Positions 1 through 21,699 of a DNA stretch of 64,000 nucleotides are shown one piece after another. Made by a program: the position numbers and the translations under genes. The notes under the pieces were generated by a model. The model searched no databases. It was not told the origin of the DNA and saw only the letters and a list, made by a program, of their open reading frames with translations. Source of the stretch: Glandiceps talaboti (Eukaryota; Hemichordata; Enteropneusta; Spengelidae); NCBI RefSeq assembly GCF_964340395.1, contig NC_135563.1:9331575-9395574 (forward strand). The letters are read 5' to 3'. The stretch's first letter is position 1. The number at the start of each line of letters is the position of its first letter.

Positions 1-6
1 CATTCC

Positions 7-84
<78 letters not shown>
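7..84. repeat. (CTGT)n microsatellite
   Basis: About 19 units of CTGT at the left edge, 3' of the last visible exon of the truncated MOXD1-like gene and therefore probably inside its next intron. Confidence 0.95.
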
Positions 85-87
<3 letters not shown>

Positions 88-176
88 CCTCCGCCCCTCC
101 CTTCCTCCCACGTGCACGCTCGTTCGTTCACGGTGATAGAATAGTATCGACCATAGGAAGGTAGTCGTATGCTTAC

Positions 177-449
177 TATCCAGAAGATCAGGATTATCAT
201 AATGCGTCTCCATGAGGACGAACGCGGGATCTCCGTTAGCTACATCGCCCAATGAAAAGCCAGCTTCTTCGGGAAGATAAAATGCCTATAGAGTGTACAT
301 GAGAGAAAGAATTTGATTTTGGTTTGCAAAGTGCTATAAGAAACTAGCAGTTTTCTAGTTTTCCGATAAAGAAATTTAAAGTAGTTGTCAAAATTATCCG
401 ATTCCCAAGTAGTGTAATATGCGCAATATTCCGCAACAAAATATGATGA

Positions 450-505
<56 letters not shown>

Positions 506-1760
506 TAATATATTGTTTTTTGTTCATAACTTGTAGGGTTTACATATCTTGCATAATAGTTCCTTATCTCTGACCCTGTTCCCTAAAATAGGTGAATAAA
601 ATGACTTTGCTTTGAACTAAGTAAGCTTTCAAAAAAATGTCTGACTCACTTCTCCTCCAATGGCCCATGAGATGAAAACCGTAGCACAGTCAGTTAAGTT
701 ATCTGGCATGTTTGGTGAGTAACACTCATGACCGAAACCGTCATAATCTTCATGGACTTCATGATGACACTGATATATTAGGATATGATGGACCAGTGCT
801 TCATGGCCAGCTTGAATTACAGGTTCATACTATAAAAATAAGGAAACAATCAGAAAGGTGGTATAGGCCTTTCCAAAAATTGCCATAGTGGCGCTCTATA
901 TCCTGTCTGCGTGTACTTTGGGGGTATACATGCTTTAGGCTACTTGGTTAATCATAGAGCACTGCTGGTTTCTTCGATGTCTGAACAATACGAAAAAACA
1001 TCCCTGATTTACACTTCTACAGAATACCAAGGGACAAAACTCTAAAGAAAACACTACTATGAGGTGACGATACCACAATTTGAGCGAGGGCGCTGTATTC
1101 TCAATTTCGTGTTTGCAGTTTGGAATGGCCTATTGACACAGAAGGCTGGGATGCTGCAAGTGCTATATCAGTGTAGTCTTTCCGGTGTTCGACATATTTC
1201 AAGGCTTTTATGTACATTTCAAATTAATAACTGTGGATGATTGAAATATAGTACTAAGACGTTTTTAAAGGGGATCACGTGGATGAAAATGGATTATCTC
1301 TCTTATTTGGGGTAAAGACTATAATTACTATGTTATGTTCAGTCTCTGTATGCATCTGTCGCTTCCCCCTATAGTAACACAGCCCCACATTTTAAGTGTG
1401 TTTACCTAGTTTGTTTACAAATCACTTCCTGTATACACATTGACAAAATAAAAAAAGTGTTTTTTTTTTGTTTCCCTTTGTTTCATTTTGTTTTGTTTTT
1501 GTTTGTTTGTGCAATTAATTAACTGAATGAATGAAATTGGTCAATGGCTTTTTTTAACTAGAAAAATGTTGTATTTTCTGTTTAAGTTTCAAATCCAAAA
1601 TGCATGCCCATTCTCGTCCATATGAACCTCTTGAATATCAATAAGTATGACATAGATATTGATACCCATTCTCATCCATATTTTGTCACTTAGATTTTAA
1701 TTTCAGTCATAACAGCCCGGCATAACAGACAGAACGAGAGATATAGACATACAGAGGGGC

Positions 1761-1805
<45 letters not shown>

Positions 1806-4597
1806 CAGGGAGGGCAGGGGTTGGAGGAGAGGTGATGGACTCCGAAAGAAGAAGTGAGAACATTGGCGTTTGAGAAATGCAGCCATGGCAATGAGAATTG
1901 TCCTTGACAGATCTCCTTACCTTGATCATATGATGCTTAGATTCCAGTGTTGGCATATTGAAGCCTTGACACCAATACGTTGTGTCCTTGTAACCGGGAA
2001 CGCTGACCTGAAAGAGTCAATAATCAATTAGATTTGCGGTCGGTCAGCTTTTTTTTGCATTACCAGCCACGTCTATTAGATACTCATTACATTTGATATA
2101 AATTATAGCATGCCAAAAACTTACACTTGGGTTCAAAAATTCGAACGTTAGCAAATCATCTCCTGTTGGCATCTCCGGCAAGGTAGGCGTAACACCACGC
2201 AGGTGAACACTACGACTACCACGTTGACCTGTGCCGTGGTAAGCCAGTCCAGTCTCAGATTCTGGGTCGTCTGGGTGGTAGGAATAAATGAGTCGTAGTG
2301 TGCCTTCCTGGAATAGGGAATGGTAGAATAAGACAAGAAAGATGTTAATGAGAATTAATGAATTTTAAGAATTAAAAATAAATTATTGTTCAGCGGTGTG
2401 ACAGTGTTGTTTAATAGATATGCTTTTTAAAACCGATTTCTACTTTGAAATTCTGACCATTTTCATATAAAAACCAGATTGAAAACGATTGAGGGTTTCA
2501 TGATACACATAACAATTCGTGATTTTTTTTGTCATGATATTACCTTTGGTGATGACTAAATGATTTGTTCATGTTACTAACCGTTATAGTTATATCATCA
2601 ATGTCGCAGGTTTCAAACTTCCTTGAAAAGGTCAGTATAGTATGTGTGCCAGTTTCAGACCATCCAAGAATTTCATAGTCTTGACTGGCATCGATACCAG
2701 GTTCGGAATTCGATGACGCGAAGCGATCCTAGAAATAAAAATACAGAACTTCAAGACAGACGATACTCCAATAGGCCTTTCCAGAGTTTGCCATGGTGGC
2801 GCTCTACTTTCTGTCTGTGTGTACCTTGGGGGTATACATGGTATAGGTTACTTGGTTATTCATAGAGTACTGCTGCTTTCCTCGTTGTCAATGCGAAAAA
2901 CATCCCTGGTCTACAAATACCAACTTGAATGGACAAAGCTCTTAGGCAATGATACCCACAATGTGAGCGAGGGCGCTGTATTCCCAATTTCCTGTTTGCA
3001 GCTCTGTAATAGCTGATAGGCAAATTTCAATATTTTTGGGAGGTAAAGTGTATATAGCAGTTGGATTATAGTATGTATACTCATTGGAGATATGGCGCCA
3101 ATGGTGTTGTAGCACAACTGATCATGATTTAGCCAAATACATAATGCTTGTTACTATATATAGTAACACATAAATAGTTAAGTATGCAGTTGTTATGGAT
3201 ATTAATTGTTACGTCTCTAAGGATTTCTGAGATATTTGTGACAGTGTGGTAAATTTAATTTAATCTAATCTGTCAGACCCGACCGCAGTGGTAAGAGGCA
3301 AGTGGTTTAACCACTCGGCCACCGACAATCCAACGTCTTTGGAAATTTCAAAACTCGCTTAGTTTACTTTTAGGTTTTCAACACTGCAGTTAGTTATATC
3401 TTAAATTTCGGGCTGGATCATTCAACTCACTCACGACAAATTACAACTTGCAGTTATACAGGGAATACAAATACTACAGCATTTTTCACAGGTGGTATTT
3501 ATCATCTGGTTTATGTACAAATACATCCACGGTGATATTTCTTTCATACATACCAATGTATTGAAAAGTCATAGTCTGAGGAGAAACTGCAGCGGGTTAC
3601 AAGATTTTGTGAGACGTTGACGCATCCGAAAGAAGCCGTGACTAGGCGCAATTTACAAAGAATAGCATATTTTGCATAAGAATATTACTCAAGTCATTTT
3701 ATCAACCTGGTGACGTACTCAAACGTCTACAGCTCAAGTCAAGTAGAGTCAACAAAATTATTCAAGCGGAAAGCTCTTTTTATTTGCATTTCATTCATTT
3801 GGAAGAATAACATGTCCCCCATTAAAAGGGGTTAATGGTTTGGTCAGTGCGGTAGGGAGAAAGAGCATGCACTATTTTGCAATTTATTGAGCTACAGATA
3901 TGCACCTTTGTCTCTGTTGTTTAGCATTTCTTTAAAGAGTAAAGAGAAGGTTATTACCGACTCTCCATTGGTAAAATCATAATTGCAAACCCTCACTACT
4001 TTCATCTCATTTCTCTCCGCCGTTTATCTTTGGCCTTATGTGTACACCGAGAGGTCAGGTCGATAATGCGAGAGGTCGAGGTTGGTGATTGGTCAGGTGA
4101 AAAGATGACGTAAGACTACGTTATTTTGAAAGAGTCGCGCGACTTCTGACCCAATATGAGTCAACATAGATGTGTTTTTTTTAATGAAATAATCTATTGA
4201 GGAAAAATATGTCTGTCAAGTTGGAGTGCGTAACTTTGATTTTTCACAATCTTATTCCATAATACATTGGAGAAAAACGTTTTGTAAATGTTGAGTCGAA
4301 TATACCATTACATGTACATTTTTTGTTTTAAAGCTGATCTACCTGCAACTGGAACTTTTCTTTTAAACGTTTTTTTTTTGATAGCTGTAAGGCCAGAATG
4401 GTTCTCAACAAACTTGTCACTCAGTGTACTATTTATGGCAGTTACTGTTCTTTTTATTAACCACTTTAGAGCAATTGTGTATGAGGGGCAGATGTCATTT
4501 GCTTGTTCATGATTGCCTCTGCAGTTGTCTTCACTAAAGTAGGGACGGTTATTTTAGTGTTTCCCCGCGGATCTACCTGCAGACGACTGCATGGGCT

Positions 4598-4667
<70 letters not shown>

Positions 4668-6322
4668 CAACGCGAGGGTATTTAAGTCATGCGCGCGCTG
4701 ACTTTCTTTGTTGGCCTAATGACTTTTAAATAATTAGTCGTAATATCGAACACTCTGAACAGTAGCATTGAATCATCTGTGGTTAAACGTGTCTATGCAG
4801 TTGTATACATGATATTGTACCTTGAATTTGTGTTTCTGGGATGTGCACCCTAAATCAGCGCCCCCAACGGCGATACGATTTCAACCTGTTCTCGTACTAC
4901 TTGTAAAATCTCAAACCATTGACGTTAGTGGTCTCATGTAAAATCGACCCCTGGTTAACATATACATGTGTGTGTGTGTGTTTAAGCTGTTTTGTTTTTG
5001 TTAATTTGTCACTAACTATGTACTTATAGCTACACGTCTAGTGTGTTTTAGTATGGGACATTATGAGTATTAATGAACCCACCTCAGTAGTCTAGATAGG
5101 ATCGGCCAATAACAAAGAAGCAGATTTCACGATGAACATAGACATATCTACAAGAATCGTAATCTAATATCTGGTTTGAATACTCTGCCGTTAGCGAAAA
5201 ACTTGGCGTATGTTAAAATTGCGAGAACCAAAAATCACCGTGCGAATGAATTCAAGGCTAATCGTATTGTGGGACATGATGTCCGGGGGACATGCATCAT
5301 TGTATGCACGTTACTACGGAGAATTAAAAGTTGACGCCGATGGTTCTTTACTGCTGCTGTAATTTCAGTTGCCACCAGTACGAGAGAGAAATTGAGTCAT
5401 TTTAGGCAAGATTGACGATTTGACGACACCACCATGGCTCGTTTTCATTATACAACATTGTTGATAAAACGGGTTATAATCTCACCAGTTGCTAGTCAAC
5501 AAAGTGTAAAATCCGCTAAACGTATTCAAAAGTAACAAAACCAGCTATGTCAACCGAGCAACATTGTCATTTAACAATACTTATTGTCAAAATATAAGTT
5601 ACACCCAGAATCGTTGTTGCTGTATTTATAATCACCCTTTGCGTAAAGTTGCCACAGGGTCCAGGGTGCATTGGTGATTTGATATGATATGATGTGATTT
5701 GATTTGATTTGATTTTTTGTTGCTTAATAACTTTTTCTATCCCTGGCTAGTCTTTCTTATGGCTGAATATTCACACTCTTTGTTGACTGAATAACGACAC
5801 TATATGTCATTTCTACTATGCGATTCCCTTGATCTAAAATACAACATTTCTCACCTTATGATTACCAAAGTGTAAATTACATTCATAGTTTACCTACCAT
5901 CCGGGAGATTATAACACCAAATAAACACGTATTCGCATACTGATTCGGTATAATGGTCCACAATATACCTAAGAACACGAACAAGAACAATAAGGATGAC
6001 AACAGCACCGCACAGCAACGGTGGTGTACTTTCTTACCGTAAAATACACTTCGCCATCTTTCACCCATCCTATCACAATATCAGCATTGGCCATGCCACC
6101 ATTAGGAGAGATACCAAAGCCAACATAACCCAATGTTTCCACGTGCACTTCAAACGTTATCTTGTTGTCATCAAACTTCCAGTATAGTTGGTACTTGCTG
6201 AGGTCGTCCAGAAAGGCACTGTGTGGGTAGACATCGACAGGCGATGTTGAAACGGTTACTTTAACAACGCTAAGTGCTACGACTACCAACCCAACCCATC
6301 GACCACCACCTGTTAACGCCAT
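177..6322 (-). CDS. MOXD1: DBH-like monooxygenase (MOXD1-like), copy A, 5' part only
   Basis: Six coding exons, all with GT-AG borders: 6038-6322, 2582-2728, 2125-2307, 1921-2007, 650-829 and 177-285. They encode the first 330 residues; the gene continues past the left edge. The family consists of copper type II, ascorbate-dependent monooxygenases related to dopamine beta-hydroxylase, acting in the secretory pathway or on its membranes. Exon 1 gives a hydrophobic signal peptide (residues ~8-25) and the start of a DOMON domain (~35-140). Exon 4 holds the family YWC motif. Exon 5 holds the paired copper histidines (ALVHHILIYQC) and exon 6 a third copper histidine (METHYDNP). The start is the ATG at 6320-6322; an in-frame GTG further upstream is not needed. 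Exons 2-6 have the same lengths and phases as copy B at 27946-35078, so this is a tandem paralog with OAT between the two. The physiological substrate of MOXD1 proteins is unsettled. The missing part should carry the HxH and Met copper ligands. Confidence 0.93.
451..503. repeat. (GTT)n microsatellite
   Basis: About 18 GTT units in the intron between exons 5 and 6 of the left MOXD1-like gene. Confidence 0.95.
866..1130. mobile_element. MITE, GGCC-TTCCA family, copy 1
   Basis: A 265-bp element with short inverted ends (GGCCTTTCCAAA on the left, TTTGGAATGGCC on the right) flanked by TA on both sides. This fits a mariner-type TA target duplication. A second copy in the same orientation lies at 2774-3016. 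Both sit in introns of MOXD1 copy A, this one in intron 4. It has no coding capacity. Confidence 0.75.
1760..1805. repeat. (ACAG)n microsatellite
   Basis: About 11 units just 3' of exon 4 of the left MOXD1-like gene (intron 4). Confidence 0.95.
2774..3016. mobile_element. MITE, GGCC-TTCCA family, copy 2
   Basis: A direct-orientation relative of the element at 866-1130, with the same left end after TA and the shared internal block GAGCGAGGGCGCTGTATTC. The right end has decayed. It starts only ~45 bp outside the 5' splice acceptor of exon 2, inside intron 1 of MOXD1 copy A. Confidence 0.7.
3272..3330 (-). mobile_element. tRNA-like SINE head (remnant)
   Basis: The reverse strand reads like the 5' half of a Ser/Leu-type tRNA with a good A box (TGGCCGAGTGGTTA). 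It continues into a short anticodon-arm-like segment and a degenerate B box (GGTCGGGTCTGA). It lacks a proper 3' acceptor arm, so a tRNA-derived SINE head or tRNA pseudogene is likelier than a working tRNA. It lies in intron 1 of MOXD1 copy A. Confidence 0.45.
4600..4664. repeat. (CA)n microsatellite
   Basis: About 32 CA units in intron 1 of MOXD1 copy A. The rest of this 3.3-kb intron (3017-6037) holds no element I can name. Confidence 0.97.
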
Positions 6323-6394
6323 GGTGTAGACCACCGTGTTCTAACTTTTATTTGGTGTAGGGTTGTATATGCTGATCAACATATCGCGAAAGTG

Positions 6395-6434
6395 ATGACG
6401 TACAGTTTGGTTTGTTGGGAAACCAAGTACGTCA
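6395..6434 (-). promoter_or_regulatory. Palindromic CRE-like site upstream of MOXD1 copy A
   Basis: About 75-110 bp upstream of the copy A ATG two TGACGTAC half-sites face each other (TGACGTAC at 6395, TACGTCA ending at 6434). Between them lie inverted GTTTGGTTT and AAACCAAG blocks, so the whole is an imperfect 40-bp palindrome. Copy B has a TGACGTCA with an AAACCAAACTG nearby at the matching place. CRE control is well known for vertebrate DBH; applying it here is inference. Confidence 0.5.
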
Positions 6435-7570
6435 TGATTGTAATATTTAGATTGTGACTATGAACCACAGTTACCCATGTTTTCTATGCAACAGACAATT
6501 GTGCCAGAAATACCATGTCGAATAGGGCCTAATACGGCACAAACATTAACATCATGTAAGTTTGTATACAGGTAGGAAATGGCGGGGATTGGGCGATGGA
6601 TTATTGCGAAAATATCGAATTTCGTGGTTTTGTTACAGGTAATTTCTGTCGTCAAGAATGTCGTAAGTTGTAACTATGTACGCGTCTAATATTGGAAAAG
6701 TTGAAAACACAAAAAAAGAATACATACATAAAAACCTTTCAGAGTTTCGGACAATTGTTAGAAGAATTGAAACCGCTTAGTATAGTCTGCTCCAACTTAT
6801 ATGCACAATAGCCGAGAAAACTCGAACAATGACTTGGAAAACACAGTAATACGACAATGCCCAACCTAGAACGCAATATTGTGATGTGACAAAGACACGT
6901 TGATTCGTACTTCCGAGCAACGTCGTCAAATGCACACAAATATTGTAACCAGACACCAATAAATACCGTATTGTTAATTTTCAAAGGCTCACTTTAAAAA
7001 CGTTTGAGAATGCACTCTCGTAGACTACTTGAGGTTATTGATAATGATATATCCAGGCACACACTTCGATGTCTGGTTCAGTGCACGAGTTTCTGAGTTC
7101 GTCGAAGCTTAGGGCAAGTTGACCTTGTGTCGGACTGCCTAAGTAATCATAGTATTATATACATTCAATGTAAGTTGTTAAATGGCACAGAAATACGGAA
7201 TGGTGTATATCGTCCTTCCAGTATGAGTTCTACAGTCCCCAGGAACAGTTAACACAACCTCAAATTTCTTTGGTTTTGAAGTGCAAAATGTCAAGGGAAT
7301 CATATGGTTTAGAAATGAAATGAAAACGGACATTTTAGGAGCGAGATTAACAGGTCAATGTAGGATACAAAAACTAAATTCTTTTACTCCAGGGTGGGTT
7401 TTTTGAGCCATTTTAGTTCTCATCCTACAAAATCATTTTGATTTTTTTTGCATATATGACAAAAAAATCAAAAAGAACCTTCACCACACTGAAATTTATT
7501 AAAATATAGAACTACATACAAATATGTAATTACACAAGGCTTTATCAATGGTGACTGTTGAGATATGTTG

Positions 7571-7601
<31 letters not shown>

Positions 7602-8200
7602 TGTTGGCTGTCTTATGAAAAACACAAGTGGCGAAATCTATACTTGAAATAGCCAAACAAAATACTCATATTGGTTTAGGTTATCGATCGTTAATAGAAT
7701 GTCCCCTCCAAGATTTATGGTTGTGTTGGGAATATTCAACATCAAGTACAGTCTGTTTGTATCAAGACAACATGTCCTCACACTGGTGCGGTGTCAGGTG
7801 CGGATTGATGTCATTATAGTAAAATCAAATATTGGGTGATTGAGATCATTAAGGTCAAATTTAATGTCAGGTGACTGAGGTCATTAGGGTGAAATCTAAT
7901 GTCTGGTGAGGTCACTAGGATGATATAAGACTATCACTTTCACTATGACCATGTCATTGTGTTTTTGCTAAGGTTTGAAAACCCTGGTAACAAAGATGGA
8001 AACTCTGGTAATACTTTACATAGATTTTCACTGTCACACCATAATGTTGATGGAATAACTAGCAAGGGTAAAATAAGTGATGAACTTACTGATTTTACCA
8101 CATCTTAACAAAAACACCACTACTATATATTGATAATTTCAATTATAATTCTACCCAGGGAAGACATGATGGAACAAGGTATTAAAGTCAAGAACTACCC
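6435..8200. other. Intergenic stretch between MOXD1 copy A and OAT
   Basis: No gene seen. It holds a (GTAT)n run at 7572-7604 and three or four degenerate ~36-bp repeats with the core AGGTCATTAGGGT at about 7785-7920. The short reading frames here have no splice context or family signature. Confidence 0.6.
7572..7604. repeat. (GTAT)n microsatellite
   Basis: Eight tetranucleotide units in the spacer between MOXD1 copy A and OAT. Confidence 0.95.
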
Positions 8201-8237
8201 ATGAACATTAAAGGAGGGGGTGGGGGGAGGGATGTGC

Positions 8238-8495
8238 ATGTTCTGTATTTGCCACAACCCCCTCCCTCTAGCCATACACAACTTAGATCAACAGAGGGGT
8301 GTTATGTATTCGCCACAACCCCCTCTCCTCTTATCAACTCCTCCCCTCTATTTATGCACACACAACTTAAATCAACAGAGGGGTGTTATGTAGTTGCCAT
8401 AACTCCCTCCCCTCTATTCATACACAACTTACATCAATAGAGAAGTGTTCTGTAGTTGCCACAACCCCCTTCCCTCTATTCATACACAACTTTAA
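8238..8495. repeat. Minisatellite, ~62-80-bp unit
   Basis: Four imperfect copies of a unit containing GCCACAACCCCCTCCCCTCT, CATACACAACTTA and ATCAACAGAGGGGTGTT. Strand asymmetry is strong (C-rich on plus). Confidence 0.85.
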
Positions 8496-8904
8496 TATAT
8501 CAATCAAATCATAGAGATGAAATATCATTTAATGCTCAAATGATGAACTTTGAAGGTATTGGCCTCCATTACAACTTTACAAGTTGACAAGACAGTATTC
8601 AATACTCAAGTTAGATATATGACACTTCAAGAAACTAAAATTTACATAATAGAAAAAATACACAATGTTAAGAATTAGAGACATTGTTAGACATAACTAC
8701 AAGCAAACACTGTTTTGTAATATAGCTTACCATGAACATATCCTGGGATCCATTTATTGAATTGTGCTATCATGATCTGTTCAGTGTTTTCATTTAAGTC
8801 TCTTCACATATTTCATGACAAGCACATGAAATGAGTTTGTAAAATATACAGCATAGCATCCACCAACTGACCCATTCTGTCAATGTCAAAGACATTCTTG
8901 GTAG

Positions 8905-9055
8905 AGGTAAATGCTATTGGTTGAATTTGTAGACTGTGTCTCTCTCCAATGGTATACGTAGAGGTAATACCATTGGCGTATTTTGTAGACTATGTCTGCC
9001 CAATGGTAGAGCCAATACCATTGGTTGAATCTGTAGAAAGTGTCTATCCTGTGGT
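8905..9055. repeat. Short minisatellite, ~57-bp unit
   Basis: Three degenerate copies with the core AATACCATTGG followed by TTTGTAGACT(A/G)TGTCT. It lies just 3' of the OAT gene. Confidence 0.7.
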
Positions 9056-9294
9056 CAACTAGAGTATCAACTGATGGATGCTGCACTGTATGCAAGAGTC
9101 ATGGTAGTTATGGTAACAGAATATTTTTATTACAAGTACAGCTTGACTATACAGGATACGTTAACTCTTTCAGGAAATCATTTCAAAATAACGATATTTC
9201 GTTTGCCAATTTTTGTGTGATATGATCACATGATATATTATGTATATATGTCAATATTTCATTTGACAAGTGAATATCATCAACCATAACACGT

Positions 9295-9300
9295 TTTATT
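9295..9300 (-). terminator. Poly(A) signal of OAT
   Basis: AATAAA on the minus strand, about 95 nt after the OAT stop codon. Position and sequence suit the OAT 3' end. Confidence 0.55.
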
Positions 9301-9394
9301 TGTCTCCTTGCAAAATATTTCTTCAAGAAATGAACGAATTATTAAAACAACCATATGGTCTTGGACCCTTTACTGGCAAGATGTCTTGGATCCT

Positions 9395-19963
<10,569 letters not shown>

Positions 19964-20139
19964 CGTTTATACTATGATCTGACGATTTGACAGAACAATA
20001 ATAAAGAAATCATTTTGTTTCATCTAAAATATACGGCAAACTACACTATTACACATTGTATTCATTCCCTCAGTCATTCAAGATTGTATACAAATTTTAT
20101 TTTCTGTGAAATAATTAATCATTGCATTATAATCTGGTA

Positions 20140-20185
20140 CCAGATGTAAACTGAGCGCCTCTCGTAAGGGAACCACCAATTATTA
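20140..20185 (+). mobile_element. HINE-like element, 5' end fragment
   Basis: The segment ACCAGATGTAAACTGAGCGCCTCTCGTAAGGGAACC matches, with few changes, the left end of the element at 17195 (ACCAGATTTAAACTGAATGCC). No tandem units or hairpin follow. It lies 180 bp upstream of the OAT start codon. Confidence 0.6.
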
Positions 20186-21020
20186 AAATTAAACTAAAAA
20201 AAAACTGGTATAAACAAATTTGTGTTGCTGAGGAGAACTATGAACTTGGTATATACCATGATAATTTTTATTTCTGAACGATGTGTACGTGTGAACCATG
20301 GTTAACCTCAAATGAATCTTCGAAGAGCTTGAAGTGAACTGTAAGTTCACGTAATGTGTTCGATCTTGTAACGAAGCTGAAAAAAAGGTTTCAGTTTGAG
20401 TGAGATGAAATGGTGACATGGGTCCAGCGATGTGGTGTATTTATTTAACACTTCGGCCGTGAAGGAAGATGCTTCACAGGAATGGCCATGCTATTGATGG
20501 AGACCTTTTGTAATCAAGTCTATTAATTAGTAACCAATCACGTGTATAAGTAATGATAATATTTCGTAATTTCTAAACTCTCCAAGACGGCACATGAAAG
20601 TGGTGAAACGTTTTGCATACAATGTGTTATATTCAAATTTGACAAGGCGTAATTTAGCTGAAAACCCACTCAACTTTGCAATTCAGATGTGAATCGCTTC
20701 TATTTGCGTTTACATTGTAGGAATTGTAGGATTTGGTTCACGCCGAATTCAATGTCACAAACACAGAAGAAGAAGCCCGAAAATCACAGCAAACGCTACC
20801 TACAATATAATACAGTCGACATGTTCGAATCATGGACGCCATCTTGCCATATTACACTTCATGCATACGAATTTGTCTTCATTGCATTCTCTCACGGAAT
20901 TGAACTTCGTAAAGGTATAGCTCAATTGAAATGTAGACACTAGAGCCAAAGGGAAGATCTAAAAAATATATAGTATTTGTCTGCTCGACCCGCTAATTTG
21001 GGTAGACTAGAACGAGTATA
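20186..21020. other. Spacer 5' of OAT
   Basis: No gene recognised. This stretch should contain the OAT promoter and any 5' UTR exon, but I cannot place either. The 84-codon frame at 20689-20943 has no supporting context. Confidence 0.5.
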
Positions 21021-21021
21021 A

Positions 21022-21147
21022 AGTTGGCGTCAGATTCAGATTCAGATCAAGATAGCATCATATTGAGCGTCATATTAAGCATCTGACGCTCAATATGACG
21101 CTCAATATGACGCTAGCTGAATCTGAATCTGAATCTCACGCCAACTT
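21022..21147. repeat. Compound hairpin with internal 12-bp repeats
   Basis: The outer arms AAGTTGGCGT / ACGCCAACTT enclose a second pair (CAGATTCAGATTCAGA / TCTGAATCTGAATCTG-like). These enclose a third made of the 12-mer GACGCTCAATAT and its inverse. Nearly the whole 126 bp can fold on itself. Confidence 0.85.
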
Positions 21148-21249
21148 ACTAGACGCAATATCATAAAACCATTGACAGCGACCGGCCTCTGAGGGCAGCC
21201 TTCCGAGTTTACTCAAATTAATATAGCGCAATTATATTAATTCATATTG

Positions 21250-21498
21250 TCTTAAAAGTTTAAAGTACATGAACGAATGTATTTTCTTATGTTTGATGAA
21301 TATACTAATTTTTATTGAAATTGAAGTATGGAGTCTTAAGATATTGCTTAATTATTTGATTCCATTAATATGCAAATTTCTCTAATTAAACATTAACCGA
21401 TCTGGCTCAAAACCTAATCAGGTCTAGCTATTACCCTAAAGATTATATATTCCAAATTTCATTACAATTGAGCCAGCCGAATTTTAGAAAATGATGAC

Positions 21499-21537
<39 letters not shown>

Positions 21538-21577
21538 CACATTACTATTTTAATACCTCCCGTACCCTTACGGGAGG
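21250..21577 (+). mobile_element. HINE-like element, 5'-truncated copy
   Basis: It contains the last tandem unit, the unique block (GATCTGGCTCAAAACCTAAT, CATTACAATTGAGCCAGCC), a short (ACAG)n at 21499-21540 and the 3' hairpin at 21556-21577. The unique block and hairpin are almost identical to the copy in OAT intron 2, so the two are of similar, fairly young age. Confidence 0.75.
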
Positions 21578-21699
21578 TAAAAATGAGAGAAAAGTTATTT
21601 AAGCTTACTTTAAGAAATATTTTTATTATCATGACATACTTGCAGTGAAATTACAGAAAGACAAAGTATTATTGGATAGAAACGTTACCTTTTCTCCGA

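Noticed and set aside
3272-3330. A working tRNA gene
   Set aside because: Only the 5' half and A box look right; the B box and acceptor stem are not tRNA-like. Listed as a SINE-type remnant.
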